A stretch of DNA of 64,000 nt from Ariolimax columbianus (taxonomy: Eukaryota; Mollusca; Gastropoda; Stylommatophora; Arionidae): positions 42,936,746 through 43,000,745 of the forward strand of contig JAVGWX010000006.1 of the NCBI GenBank assembly GCA_036924085.1, given 5' to 3'. Under the pieces are notes generated by a model. It was not told the origin of the DNA, did not search any database, and saw only the letters and a program-made list of their open reading frames with translations. Every line of letters starts with the position of its first letter. Positions within the stretch are counted from its first letter, which is position 1. The position numbers were made by a program, and so were the translations under genes. Positions 1 to 10,633 of the stretch are shown piece after piece.

Positions 1-1724
1 TAAGGTTGCGTATAATGGAGCATACTATACGAAATTTACCTTTCGGAAAGTTTTAACATTTTTTTGCATTTTATGAATATTATTAAATTCATTTTAAAAA
101 CAATATGCGAGTCGCTGTCACCACAACAGAGCTAACTTAAACAGGCATCAGCATATATGCTAACTCTAACCTTACTATTAACAGCTACAGGAGCAGCCAG
201 TGTTGTCTTCTGCCAGTTACTTGTCTAGTTCGCTCCATGACTTCGACGCCGGTCAAGGTTCAAGGTTCAGCTCTTGTGATAAGCACGGCTTTGCTGTCAC
301 AATCGTCGCCGACGAGCGCCCGGGGTCGCGAGCTGTTCCTCCCCATATGTCGTGCACGAGGACGACAACAAGCGTGAGAAATTTGGTCGGGTGGATAATT
401 AACACCTATCGCCTTCAGTGTACAGATGCCAATGTACACGTCCATGTGGTTCTGGTGTAGGGCCATAGCTCACTCGTTCTAAGGTTTGTAACCTGGATAA
501 AGAGGGGAGACGCCCAAGCCAGAATCTCTCACGCAAATTTTGTATGATGGGATAACTCTTAATTATATATTTTTTGTATTTGTTTGGTTATGTCCCTCGC
601 TATGTTTAAAGACACACTGGAATCGGCGACGAAGATGGCACACGACATAAAACTACATCCCTTCCACGCCTTCTAATGACACAAGTTGATAGAAGATGAT
701 GAGGATGATGATGATAATAATCATGACAATAATAATAACAAAACATTGGCCATTGACCTACAATAGAACAATAAGATAGATATTTAAGCAAACAACCATG
801 AAGGAATGATTATTCCGTGAGATAAGCAGAAGAAAAGGTGTGATTCCCATTAAGACATGTTATTAGAGGAAACATAAGACCACACTATATGTACATGTAG
901 AGCGTAGGATACAACGTTGGTAGAGTGGCTGCTTCTTTCCGGCTGCAACTTGTTCCATCCAACCCAGCTTTAAACGAGTACCAGATTTACTGTTAGGAGA
1001 AATGATAGAGGAACAGGAATTGGTTTTCACAAAACCTGAAGTTTTTGGTTTGATTAGAGGTTTCAATTTCTGGATTCCGTGACGAAGACTTGCCCTTTTC
1101 TACCCCAGACCGTTGTCCTTTGTGCGGTATCATGTCGTATTGACCAGTTTATGGATTCGTGTGTGTATCAGAACAATGAAGATTCTAGTACCTCATCCCT
1201 GGCGGTAATAAAAATAAATTTATATATCAGTGATATTGTAAGCCAAGACATCGAGGAAGGGAACTGGCTACCAACATCTGATAAAAGCAAAAACCTCTTA
1301 TAGAGAAGTTTCTACCACAGCATCTCCGACTACAGTATATTTGTATTACTCGATGTATCCATGAATGTAAACAGCACGTTTGCTGTGTTTGTATTCTGAC
1401 ATTCTTTCCTTGACATAATGAACAGTTTCTTGGGCGGATTGTCGCTACGGTTGGCACGTTCTAAATGCATGTTTTTGCTCGTGAGCTTCAATCCCTTCTG
1501 TATTTTGTGTTGGCCTTTAACTGGTAGTGGGCGGTGTACATTGGAATGTCTTATATGATCACAGCAGTTCATATTTGTCACACATTAGTTTGTAGTCAGC
1601 ATTGATTGCTGAGAGTACAAAGAAACAAGAAGACCAAAGTAGAGAGAGAGGATGAAAAACAGAAATATGAATATTGTTAGATGACTGTTAATTTGTGCAG
1701 GTGTTAAAAACAATTCGAGGTAAA
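1..1724. other. Block A: unidentified unit-specific DNA
   Basis: No recognised gene or element. A GC-richer patch at about 230-400 carries an open frame of 86 codons on plus and one of 68 on minus. Neither resembles a family I know, and both are conserved in unit 3 without changes, as expected from recent duplication alone. A degenerate GAT/AAT microsatellite lies at about 688-738. A minus-strand frame at 1330-1581 (83 codons) is Lys/Asn-rich with no recognised motif. Exons of an unknown gene cannot be excluded, but there is no positive evidence for one. Confidence 0.5.
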
Positions 1725-2787
1725 TCTTCTTCTTCGTACGCTGTCAGACGTCAACTTGATTTTTTTCGAAGAAGGCAGCTGTCATCCTGAGGCTGTCGAC
1801 ACTGCCATAGGGCTTGTCTAGTGTTGCCACTGGTGATGGCCACATGTGCTTTCTCTGGTTCTCGTATGTCGGGCAATTTTGCAGCAGATGTTCCGCGGTC
1901 ATTTTCCCTGTACCACAGGTGCATTCGTCAGTACCACCTTTCTTCAGTTTATTGAATAGATGGTACCTCAGTCTGTTGTGGCCTGTGCGGAGTCTGAAGA
2001 CCCCGACCTGCTCTCTTCTGTTCAACTGGTAGTAGGCATCATTTTTTGTGTAGCCAGTATGCTCTGTTTCCCATCTGGCCCTAATAAACCTTTTGAACTC
2101 TTCGTAGGTCACACTAAAATCTGGTTGTGGTAACCTTGCACCTTCTTTAGCCAGTCTGTCTGCCTCCTATCAACTACTCCAGCGATGTTAGGACCTGCTG
2201 CATCCGATTGTTTGCTATGGTGAGATTTTCTTCAGTGGTCCACAAAGCCAGATCGTCTGCAAACATGGAGCTGTGGACTCTTCTTAATATATTCTCTATT
2301 ATGGTGTTTATATACACCAGAAAAAAGTGTGGGTGACAGTACTCTCCCTTGGGGTACTCCCTGCTGCAGTGTCACATTTTTGCTCATCTTCCCTTGTACT
2401 TGAACTCTGGCTGTTCTGTTTTCGAAATAGTGGCTGATCAATCTGTACATTTGTCCATATACTTCACTTCTTTATAGCTTGACTTTAAGTCCCTTTCCCC
2501 ACCTTGTCAAATGCCTTCTCTAGATCCACCCAAACCGCTACTGTATGCTTTTTCTCCTGGTAAGCATTCTCTATTTTCTGCGCTATGAGAGTGATCTGAT
2601 CCTCAGTGGATCTGTGTTGTCTAAATCCTGCTTTCTGTGGAATTAATATGTGTTTTTCTTCCAGGTGCCACATCAGTCTGATGTTTATCATACGCTCCAT
2701 CAGTTTACCTACACAGCTCAGTAGACTGATAGGCCTGTATCAAATTTGGATCTGTTCTATCTTTTTCTTTCTTTGGTACTGGTATTC
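1725..2787 (-). mobile_element. Jockey-like LINE fragment: RT joined to RNase H end and CCHC tail
   Basis: The element reads from 2787 down to 1725. The first part is reverse transcriptase: a GFRQHRSTEDQITLI stretch, motif A VWVDLEKAFDKV at about 2500-2540, and an FADDLALW motif C at about 2243-2266 lying in a different frame from the segment before it. After TSLE (near 2180) the sequence jumps straight to the last helix of RNase H (EADRLAKEGARLPQPDF, about 2115-2165). The C-terminal tail follows in one open frame down to 1744, with a CxC-x7-H-x4-C cluster (CTCGTG...AEHLLQNC). This tail is typical of Jockey/I-group ORF2. The RT thumb, connection and most of RNase H are deleted. A GAA-repeat tail, read as CTT at 1725-1736, marks the 3' end. 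It is a dead, internally deleted copy with frameshifts. Confidence 0.85.
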
Positions 2788-3304
2788 GATGTAAAAGATT
2801 TTAACATGAAAAGGAAAAGGTAATCCTTTTGCAATCATTGATGTCGAGGTTGAAGTGTTAGAGACTTCACTGTACTAGGCCTCAGCTTTTTATGAGGTGG
2901 GGTGGCCAACTCATGTAGTCGCCACATTTCCTTCAATGACACTTAGCGACGTACAGGTTTAGTTATTAATGAGGATATCATTTGACAGAGTTGAGAGTAA
3001 GTAAACACGATTAGAAATGTGAATCAGTTTCTACAGCTTTATGAAAATGGTTAGAGTTAGTGTGTGACTTTATCTATGCCGACATAGCATTTCTTGAAAT
3101 CATTCCTCCTGCATAGTTTATAAGAATGAAATAGGCAGTATCATGACTTCAAAAGCCATAACAACATGTTGTTGTTATTGTTGTTGTATTTATTGTTGTT
3201 GTAGAATGCCCGTAATATGTAAGATTAATTTTGTGTGCGTCCTGTAAAAGACGTTAAGTGGCGGGCTGCAACAGGATGTAAGAATAGCCTTGAGAGTTTG
3301 AAAG
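2788..3304. other. Unidentified spacer with TTG microsatellite
   Basis: No coding signal recognised. A TTG/TTA-type microsatellite lies at 3168-3202. The left edge is where homology to the block D RT stops abruptly, so 2787/2788 is a breakpoint of the Jockey-like fragment. Confidence 0.5.
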
Positions 3305-3445
3305 ATTAGTTGGCAGGGGCATAAACTTAAACATAAAGATACACCTAAGTACCTAGGAATTACAATGGATCGCACATTGTCCTACAAAGAACAATGTGGA
3401 GCGGTGAAACAAAAAGTTAGCACAATCATAAAACGTTCTGAGTAA
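3305..3445 (+). mobile_element. LINE reverse transcriptase thumb fragment
   Basis: In frame from about 3305 to a TAA at 3443-3445 it reads ISWQGHKLKHKDTPKYLGI then TMDRTLSYKEQ. The PKYLGxTxDRTLSYK signature is the thumb-region motif of many Jockey-like and related non-LTR reverse transcriptases. Only about 45 residues remain. It belongs to a different family from the block B and D elements, whose equivalent reads NYLGVTFDRCMAWK. Confidence 0.6.
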
Positions 3446-4682
3446 GCTAACAAACACGGCATAACTTAACTTAACATAACGTTTTTATATTGGTTTAGAA
3501 AACTTATCAGAGTCTGTAGACAACCAGTCCCATTTGCATTACCCTGCTCTAATAACTATGTCCATCATATTTATTCTTAAATGCATTAACTGTCTCTGCC
3601 TCCACTATTTCCTAGGGCAAAGCATTCCAAGCATTCACCACTGTCTGAATAAAAAAAAATGTCCTGTGTCCAATTTGGACCTTTCGTTATTAAATTATAA
3701 ATATGCCCTCTTGTTCTCGGTGGTGGTAGTATTTCAAAAAAATTTGTATAGTCTAATTTAACTTTTCCTGTGATTATCTTATCAACTTAGATTAAGTGAC
3801 GTTTAATTGTTCTCATTTCTAGACACTAACGGCCGGTTTTTCTGAATCTTTCCTCGTAACTGTAATTCTGGAATTCCACTATCAGTTTTGTCGCTATTCT
3901 TTGTATCCTTTCCAGCATATTTATAGCTCTTCTACGATAAGGACTCCACACCTGTACACAGTACTCCGATCTAGGTCTAACTAATGCTTTATACAGTTTG
4001 TCAACCACCTCATTACTCCTATGTTTAATATTTCTTTTTTTTGATCATACCTAACGTTGCATTTGACTTATTCACTGCTACCTGGACTTGCTAACTAACC
4101 TTACCTGTATGCTCTATTATTACCCCTATGTCCCTTTCGTTATCTATCATTCTAGTATTTTTCTCGCCCATTCTGTAATTTTGTTCCATTTTTTACTTCA
4201 CACCACTCAGAGTACTCCTTATTTATGCCAATCGCTGTCTTCTTCCCGTTAACCAACTTTCAATCCATTCGGCAACCTGCCCATCTATCCCATGTGATTT
4301 TAACTCTTTAAATAATCGTTGATGAGGTACTATATAAAAAGCCTTTGTAAAATCTAGATAAATAACATCCACTGGTTCTCCCTTATCTATGATTTTAGTA
4401 ATCACCTCCATGCACTCCAATAGATTTGTTAAGCACGGTCTCCCTCTAGTAAACCCATGCTAACTATTTCTGATTAGATTTAACCTGTCTAGATGCATTA
4501 CAATGTTTTCTTTCATTATTGACTCTAACATTTTACAGACTATGCTCGTTAAACTTACTTAATTAGCTGGATCTGATTTCTTTCCTCTTTTGAATAAGGG
4601 AATCACTCCTGCATCTTTCTAATCTCTTGGAACAATCCATTTTGCAAGTGATTGAGAAAATAATATAGCCAATGGTTTAACT
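3446..4682 (-). mobile_element. CR1/L2-like LINE fragment, RT with motif C deleted
   Basis: Reading from 4682 down: KPLAILFSQSLAKWIVPRD, then GVIPLFKRGKKSDPAN, VSLTSIVCKMLESIMKENI, and an open stretch of 65 codons (4420-4223) with motif A DVIYLDFTKAFYIVPHQRL and a WLTGRRQR end. The sequence then skips to MEQNYRMGEKNTRMIDNERD (about 4190) and on to LYKALVRPRSEYCVQVWSPY (4008-3826), the C-terminal CR1 domain. The segment with the YADD catalytic motif is gone, and the Asp of the usual AFDKVPH is Tyr. The C-terminal TRGH and WN-LP-like part and the 3' UTR, with its TTGGTTTAGAAAAC-type motif, follow down to 3446. Several stops; not functional. Confidence 0.85.
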
Positions 4683-5883
4683 AGTTAGCAACAAGTCAGC
4701 CTCCTCAGCCCCGTTGTACGATCTGCGACAGGGACTGCCACTCACGTACCGGCGTTTGCAACCATAGCAGACTGTGTCGAAATACGGGAGACAGAGCTGG
4801 GCAAACTTCGCCAGGGCGCCAGGCGCATGATGATCAGTGACTGAGACGCCAAAAAACTGATGAATAATTAAATGTATTTACTTGTCTTGGCTTGGCTTCG
4901 TTTGTTCTCCATCTCCCGCTACCAAACCCTGACACGGGCCTAAGTAGCAGAATGCAGTCCAGAGAACGGAATGCGTTATGTCGATATTTGCACCTTTCGG
5001 TCCAACACATCCGACTTCAGCAATCATTTTTTGAGTACCGGGTTAGCATTCCCTCTTCGATCCCTTCTCCTTAGCCAGTCTGCTCTGTTGCAGCCTGTTT
5101 TCTAGAATACTGCGCGGACGTGTAGAACGGCATTGGCAGCTCCGGTTCGCTAGCCCTTACGCTATCAGTCAGCTATGGCTCGATGACCGCTGCAGCTCAT
5201 GCGCTGCTCACCATCTTGATCCTTTATTTACTTGATTTTGAAGAAATATGATCATGACAATAATAATGGGCCGTCGATGAGAATAACCAACATCATCATG
5301 TGTCATACTGCGCCCTTAAGTCTGTGGGCGGATGCGTGCATGACATATTAACCCAACACGAGCTGGTGCTGGTTTTGTCTCTACTCTATACTTCCACCTG
5401 ATCGCCCGTCGACCCTCGCTAACTGCATGCAAGGCTATTTTTGGCATCGCCTTTTTCAGGCTAAACGATTAACTGCCAGGATTCACTGAATCGCTTTTAT
5501 TGACGTCCAGGTGATCGCCTTGCTGCGCTAAGCTCGCTAAACAGTAGTTTTTTTTGGAACCTTTCACTTGACATTCGAGAAACTTGGCCAGTCTATCTCA
5601 CTTTAACTTTCTACAAAAGTGTATGAATAGTGTAGTAGTAATGAAAAGAGTATGGTTATTTGTGATGTGGTCTTGTAGCCAATTTGGAGTATGTGTCATG
5701 TAGAAATGATTCAACCTCCTGGGGTGTTTGGCGTACACACTCCAGCTCTCTCACCCATAGATCAGGGTTTAGAGACTAGCCGGATGTTTGCCAATCAGAT
5801 TAGTTGCTTTTTAACGATATACTTCATTTAAACATTCAAATCTTCATCGGGCAATATCAGGTAGTACTCTTTACTCATGTTTA
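4683..5883. other. Block C: unidentified, with a repeat shared in inverted form with block G
   Basis: No gene recognised. The reverse complement of about 4890-4980 resembles plus-strand sequence at about 12727-12815: both contain GCATTCCGTTCTCTGGAC, then TTCTGCTACTTA, CAGGG and GAGAAC. So the same old repeat is present in opposite orientations. A further GC-richer patch at 5330-5530 has an open minus frame in the unit 2 copies (22773-23024) with no known motif. Possible 5' regions of LINEs, unproven. Confidence 0.4.
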
Positions 5884-6010
5884 TCTTCTTTTTCTTTCTT
5901 CTTCTTTTTCTTCTTCTTCTTATTCTTTTTCTTCTTCTACTTCTTCTTCTCTATTTTCTTCTTCATTCTTTACTTCTTCTTCTTTTTCTTCTTCTTTTCC
6001 TTCTTTTTCT
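5884..6010. repeat. CTT-rich pyrimidine tract
   Basis: About 127 bp of almost pure pyrimidine, mainly CTT triplets with TTTTTC interruptions. On plus it would encode a Ser/Phe-rich run and on minus a Glu-rich run; neither is taken as a protein. The Jockey-like 3' ends in this window carry GAA-type tails on minus, so the tract may be an expanded tail of a lost minus-strand element. That is inference. Confidence 0.8.
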
Positions 6011-8925
6011 AGTTCACCGACAATTGTATTAAGTCTACACGTAAAGGCCAGTTCTATGGACAAAGTCTACTGTGGTGGGGAGTTCTTCAAGACTCTCACA
6101 AAAGTGTGTATGTGTGGGTTCATCTCCGTGGGTCAGTATTCACAACGCAGTTGCTTTAGCATGTTACAGTCTTGACAAAGGAAGGGTTCTGATACTAACA
6201 CGTAACTGCATACCGAGGAGCGCGGTAGCTGTCAATCACACTGGACAAGCAGAAATTGTAGGACTCGACATAATGACACAAGAAACGAAGATCCGCATCT
6301 TCAACCTGTATGGCCCACCCATCAAAGACCTGTAACTCTCGAGTATGGAAATCAAGAACTCCAGCTGCCTAGTAGTTGGAGACTTCAACAGCCACTCGGA
6401 GAGATGGGGATATTCGGACACAGACAACAGAGGAGATGAAGTGGAAGACTGGGAGATAGACACAAATCTCTATCTTTACAATAGGCTGGAGGACAGCCCT
6501 ATCTTCTATTCTAGAACATGGCATACCACCTCTACTCCAGACTTGGCCTTTTCCACGGTTGATATTCACCACAAAATAGACGGCCAGGTGCTCAACCAAT
6601 TGGCAGGTAGCGACAAAAGGCCAATTAGGCTAGAAATTGATATGGAAGTAGGCCCACAGGAAATAAAAGCGCTCCCACGTTGGAACTATAAACGAGCCGA
6701 CTGGGACAGATTTGCAATTCTGACAGATCGGCTATGTGAAACCATCAACACATGGAATAACAATATGAAACCTATGGTGGAAAGCCTAAGCAAAGCAATA
6801 ATGCAAGCAGCCACCGAAACCATCCCAAGAGGGGCAAGGAAAAACTACAAGCCATATTGGAATGATGAATTGCAGGAAGCGGAAGACGAAGTCTCAAATG
6901 CTAGGAACATGGCAGAGAGAGAATAATCCATGGAGGCAAATATCGCCCTCAAGGCTATCACGCCGAAATACAAAAGAACACTAAACCATATAACAAGAGA
7001 CAGCTGGACAAATAAAACAGAAAGCCTCAATTTATATAAAGAAGAGAACAAACTATGGAAGTTAGTCAGAGCCATGAATGACGAAACACCATCAAATAAA
7101 CAAATTACCATCAAGCTTGGCGACAAAATGCTTACTGGAAAAAAAAAGCAGCAAACGCCTTTATAGAACGAACACTATGCCAGAGCAAACCACATTGATG
7201 TCCCTACAGACAGGCACACAGAAAATACTTAAGAACAAAAGAGCCACGACAACATCAATATGGCACCAGAGGAGCACATGATGGCAATACTAACAATGAA
7301 CGAAAACGAAGAGGCCATGAGAACTCTAAAGAAAAAGAAATCGCCCGGAAAAGATGGGGTAACAGGAAATGCTGATGGAGTTGGGCCAAACAGCAAAGAG
7401 GAAGTTACTATCAGTCCTGAACCAAAGCTGGAAAAGGGGAATTGCACCTCAGAACTGAAAAGACGCTGTACTTATACCAGTACCAAAGAAAGAAAAAGAT
7501 AGAACAGATCCAAATGGATACAGGCCTATCAGTCTACTGAGCTGTGTAGGTAAACTGATGGAACGTATGATAAACACAAGACTGATGTGGCATCTGGAAG
7601 AAAAACACATACTAATTTCACAGCAAGCAGGCTTTAGACAGCACAGATCCACTGAGGACCAGATCACTCTGATAGCCCAGTTAATAGATGATGCTTACCA
7701 GGAGAAAAAACACACAGTAGCAGTTTGGGTGGATTTAGAGAAGGCATTTGACAAGGTGTGGATAAAGGGACTTAAGTCAAGCTACGAAGAAGTGAAGTTT
7801 GTGGGAAAATGTACAGATGGATCAGCGACTACCTCGAAAACAGAACATCCATAGTTCAAGTACAATAGCAGATGAGCAAAAAGGTGACACTTGAGCAGGG
7901 AGTACACCAAAGGGGAGTACTGTCACCAACACTTTTCCTGGTGAATATAAACAACATCACAGAGAATCTACCAAGAAGAGTCCACAGCTCCATGTTTGCA
8001 GACGATCTGGCTGTGTGGACGTCTGAAAAAAATCTCTCCATAGCAAGCAATCGGATGCAGCAGGCCCTAACATCGTTGGAGGAGTGAGCGAACTCATGGC
8101 TGGTCAAAATAAATGAGGAAAAAACAACATGTACGATATTCTCGCTTACAAACAAACTTCAGAACACCAAAATAAGTCTTAACGGCAAATATCTGCGGAC
8201 AAACGGCAACCAAAACTACCTGGGAGTCACATTTGATCGGTGCATGGCATGGAAAAGTCAGATCAAGAGAAACCGAATGAGAGCCAGACAAAGAATGGCA
8301 ATCATGAGAAAACTTGCTGGCACAAGCTGGGGAACAGACGAAACTGTACACTGGAAGAGTGAGAGCAGTTCTCGAGTATGGCATTGCGGCATGGGCAACA
8401 GCAGCAAAGGCGAACTTTGATAAAATTAGCAAACTTCAAAGCCAACCCATGAGAGTTATAACAGCAGGCATGAAGTCAACGCCAATTGTAGAACTGGAAA
8501 AGATTAGAAATCTGCAATCCATGAACGACAGAAGAGACTGCAGAGCCCAGCAGCAAGCAGAGAAACTCAGAAGACTGACAGACCACCCAATACATCAGAG
8601 ACTAAATAGATTTGGAAATGGGAAACTAAAGCGGAGAAACTTTGCAGAAATAGCCAAAGCAAAGATGAGCGAAGACACTATGAACACATTAACACCAAAC
8701 CCCATCCCTACTGTACGCAAACCTACCTGGAAGCAGCATATCATTCCGGAGGTGGTAGAAAATATACCAGATATTTGAAACAAGAACAGCCAGACTGAAA
8801 AAGAAAGAAGAGACATAACCCTGAGGTACATAACAAAAAACTACCCAAGCATGGACTGAACCCATGCATACACCGATGGGTCTGTAACAAACACAACACA
8901 GAAAGGAGGGGCAGAGGTATTCCAT
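6011..8925 (+). mobile_element. Jockey-like LINE: EN-RT-partial RNase H, unit 1 copy
   Basis: The 5' end is missing; the first recognisable part is the second half of the APE-type endonuclease. GDFNSHSERWGY lies at 6378 onward, and the position of the usual SDH catalytic triplet reads SDK (Lys at 6615-6617). The RT follows with SPGKDG (about 7343-7358), NGYRPISLLSC (7512 onward), motif A VWVDLEKAFDKVW (Asp at 7732) and FADD (7995-8006). The thumb has NYLGVTFDR. The connection continues to 8778, and RNase H begins with HAYTDGS (8863-8883), then the element stops at about 8925. Lesions shared by all copies are a TAA at 6924, a frameshift at the A-run 7139-7147, a frameshift near 7770, a TAG near 7867, a frameshift near 8335 and a TGA at 8776. 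Copies 1, 2 and 4 also have a TAA at 6333. Private to this copy is a Trp-to-TGA change at 8085. Confidence 0.9.
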
Positions 8926-9018
8926 TTCTCAATTTTGTGCATCGGTTGAATTTAAAGTGAGCTAAACTGCGAGAACTGTTACCGGAAAAGTGTCACTGGT
9001 AAGCTACATAAGATGTAC

Positions 9019-9167
9019 AGTGGTGAATGCTTGGAATGTATTGCCATATGAAGTAGTTTTAGGCTGGAACAAGTAATGCATTTAAGAATAGATTGGATGC
9101 ACATAGCTTTTAGAGCGAGGACAAATGAAACTGGTTGTTTACAGACTCTGCATAGATTTCTAAGCCG
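9019..9167 (+). mobile_element. CR1-like LINE 3' end, plus strand
   Basis: Reads VVNAWNVLPYEVV on plus, the last conserved motif of CR1-type ORF2 (usual form RVVNAWNxLPxEVV), followed by the 3' UTR with ACAGACTCTGCATAG. This is the complement of the 3' ends at 3446, 10634 and 13457, so it lies in inverted orientation to them. Its last 26 bp seed the adjoining minisatellite. The 93 bp between 8925 and 9019 are not identified. Confidence 0.7.
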
Positions 9168-9414
9168 GTATAAACACGTAGTCTTCTAAACCAGTATAAC
9201 GACGTAGTCTTCTAAACCAGTATAAAGATATAGTCATTCTAGGGCAGTATAAAGACATCGTCTTCTAAACCAGTATAAAGACATCGTCTTATAAACCAAT
9301 ATAAAGACACAGTCTTCTAAACCAGTATAAAGTTTCAGTCTTCTAAGCCAGTAGAAAGATATAATCGTCTAAACCAGTATAAATAGGTAGTCGTCTCAAC
9401 CCGTATAAAGACAT
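9168..9414 (+). repeat. 26-bp minisatellite derived from CR1 3' tail
   Basis: About 9.5 head-to-tail copies of a 26-bp monomer (one is 27 bp) with core CTTCTAAACCAGTATAAAG. The reverse complement of this core occurs once, as CTTTATACTGGTTTAGAAG, in the 3' UTR of the minus-strand CR1 end at 13457. The array starts exactly where that UTR would and ends with a TTAACTTAGTTA-like terminus also seen at the other CR1 ends. It is therefore an expansion inside the LINE tail. Confidence 0.88.
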
Positions 9415-10302
9415 TAACTTAGTTACATATTGTACATTAAATGGAGAGTATTTCTCTTTAGCCTAAAAATGAAAGGTGTTCACCGCACGCTGCTGCCCAT
9501 TGGTGATCATTCTTATTCAGCAAATGATGTTAACTGTAGATACAAATTGTTCCTGTAACTCAACGGTTGTGTCATGTTCTGATGCCCATCGCAGGCCGTG
9601 ATGGCGACTATGTCAAGACAGGTTTTTGTTAATCGTTTAAGGGAAAGTTGTTAGCCATTTGTGTTCTATGGTCTCCCTTGTCAAGTGTATGTCACGTACC
9701 CCTTCTCGGAATAATGTTTTTAAATACATAAAATACAATAGCAAAGAACCAGTTAAATAGAAATAGTTAAAAAACAAACACAAAAGTACATGTGATATAT
9801 GTGTCTTTCTTAACAATTTCAATAGAAATACAATACATTTAAAATAGAAGAAAGTTAATTTCATTATTGTTTGAATGAACGTGCTGCGTATATAAGCTAG
9901 GTTGAGGAACGGGTCACAAATATAAAGAAATGCTGACCGCGTGAAGGCTTGTTGTTTCTCTTTCTCGAAGAGGATTCAACTGTTGTGGTGTACAAACCAC
10001 ACGTTTGCCATGTTAGACATCTAATCGGTTTCGATTTCTTTTTCTTTTTTGCTACAAATGTCGAAAATCCATATTTGCAGAGATATATTGTTGGAATTGG
10101 AATGAAAACTTGCATAGCTCGCTTTACAAGATAAGGCTAGTTTACTAACTGCATTGTAGATAGTCTGTTCACACCAGGACTGTGTCCGCGTGCGATCTAG
10201 CCCGGTGGGTCTAACAACTAGCGAAATGTAAAAGTACTGATGAGCGTAAACACAACTCAACGAAGTCCAAAATCTATACCTGAATTTAAAGTACAACCAA
10301 GA
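9415..10302. other. Block E spacer: unidentified
   Basis: No recognised gene. AT-rich at 9640-9900, where a 75-codon minus frame consists mostly of hydrophobic and aromatic residues and looks like chance in AT-rich DNA. A GC-richer stretch with CGCGTGCGATC lies at about 10185-10215. Nothing further can be supported. Confidence 0.45.
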
Positions 10303-10633
10303 TAACGATCACAGGCAAGGCAAAGACCGAACCTAAAGTTATTTTAGAACAACAGAAGATTGAGAAAGTCACAAGCTTTGAGTACCTCGGCTCAGTTATA
10401 AGCGCCAATGGCTACGGCAATGCAGAGGTTCAATAAAATGAGAAACTGATGACAGAACATTAATAAAAGGAAAATAACTATTCTGTGAACTTGCATTATA
10501 CCGAATACGTTGTGAAACGTGGAACCCCACACAAACACTTAAGAAAAGGATTGCATCTTTTGAACTAAAGGACTATAGAAAAGTGCTCAAAATACAATGG
10601 ATAGCAAAAAGGAAAAATGCAGATATCCTTAAC
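10303..10633 (+). mobile_element. RTE-like LINE reverse transcriptase C-terminus
   Basis: Plus-strand reading gives KVTSFEYLGSVISANGYGNAE, then after a frame change CETWNPTQTLKKRIASFEL and KDYRKVLKIQWIAKRKNADI. The FxYLGSxIS and CETWT...FE..YRK.LKI.W signatures are those of the RTE/BovB-type RT C-terminal region. In units 2 and 3 the bases before CETW read RIR, as usual for the family; in this copy they are mutated. The fragment ends where the minus-strand CR1 begins. Confidence 0.75.

Noticed and set aside
200..460. 86-residue host protein in block A
   Set aside because: Overlapping open frames exist on both strands in a GC-richer patch, there is no motif or splice context, and conservation between units only reflects recent duplication.
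5804..6175. Serine-rich 123-residue protein
   Set aside because: The frame is a translation of the CTT tract joined to out-of-frame LINE sequence.
9168..9414. Array of regulatory binding sites
   Set aside because: The monomer is explained by the CR1 3' tail; there is no independent evidence for factor binding.
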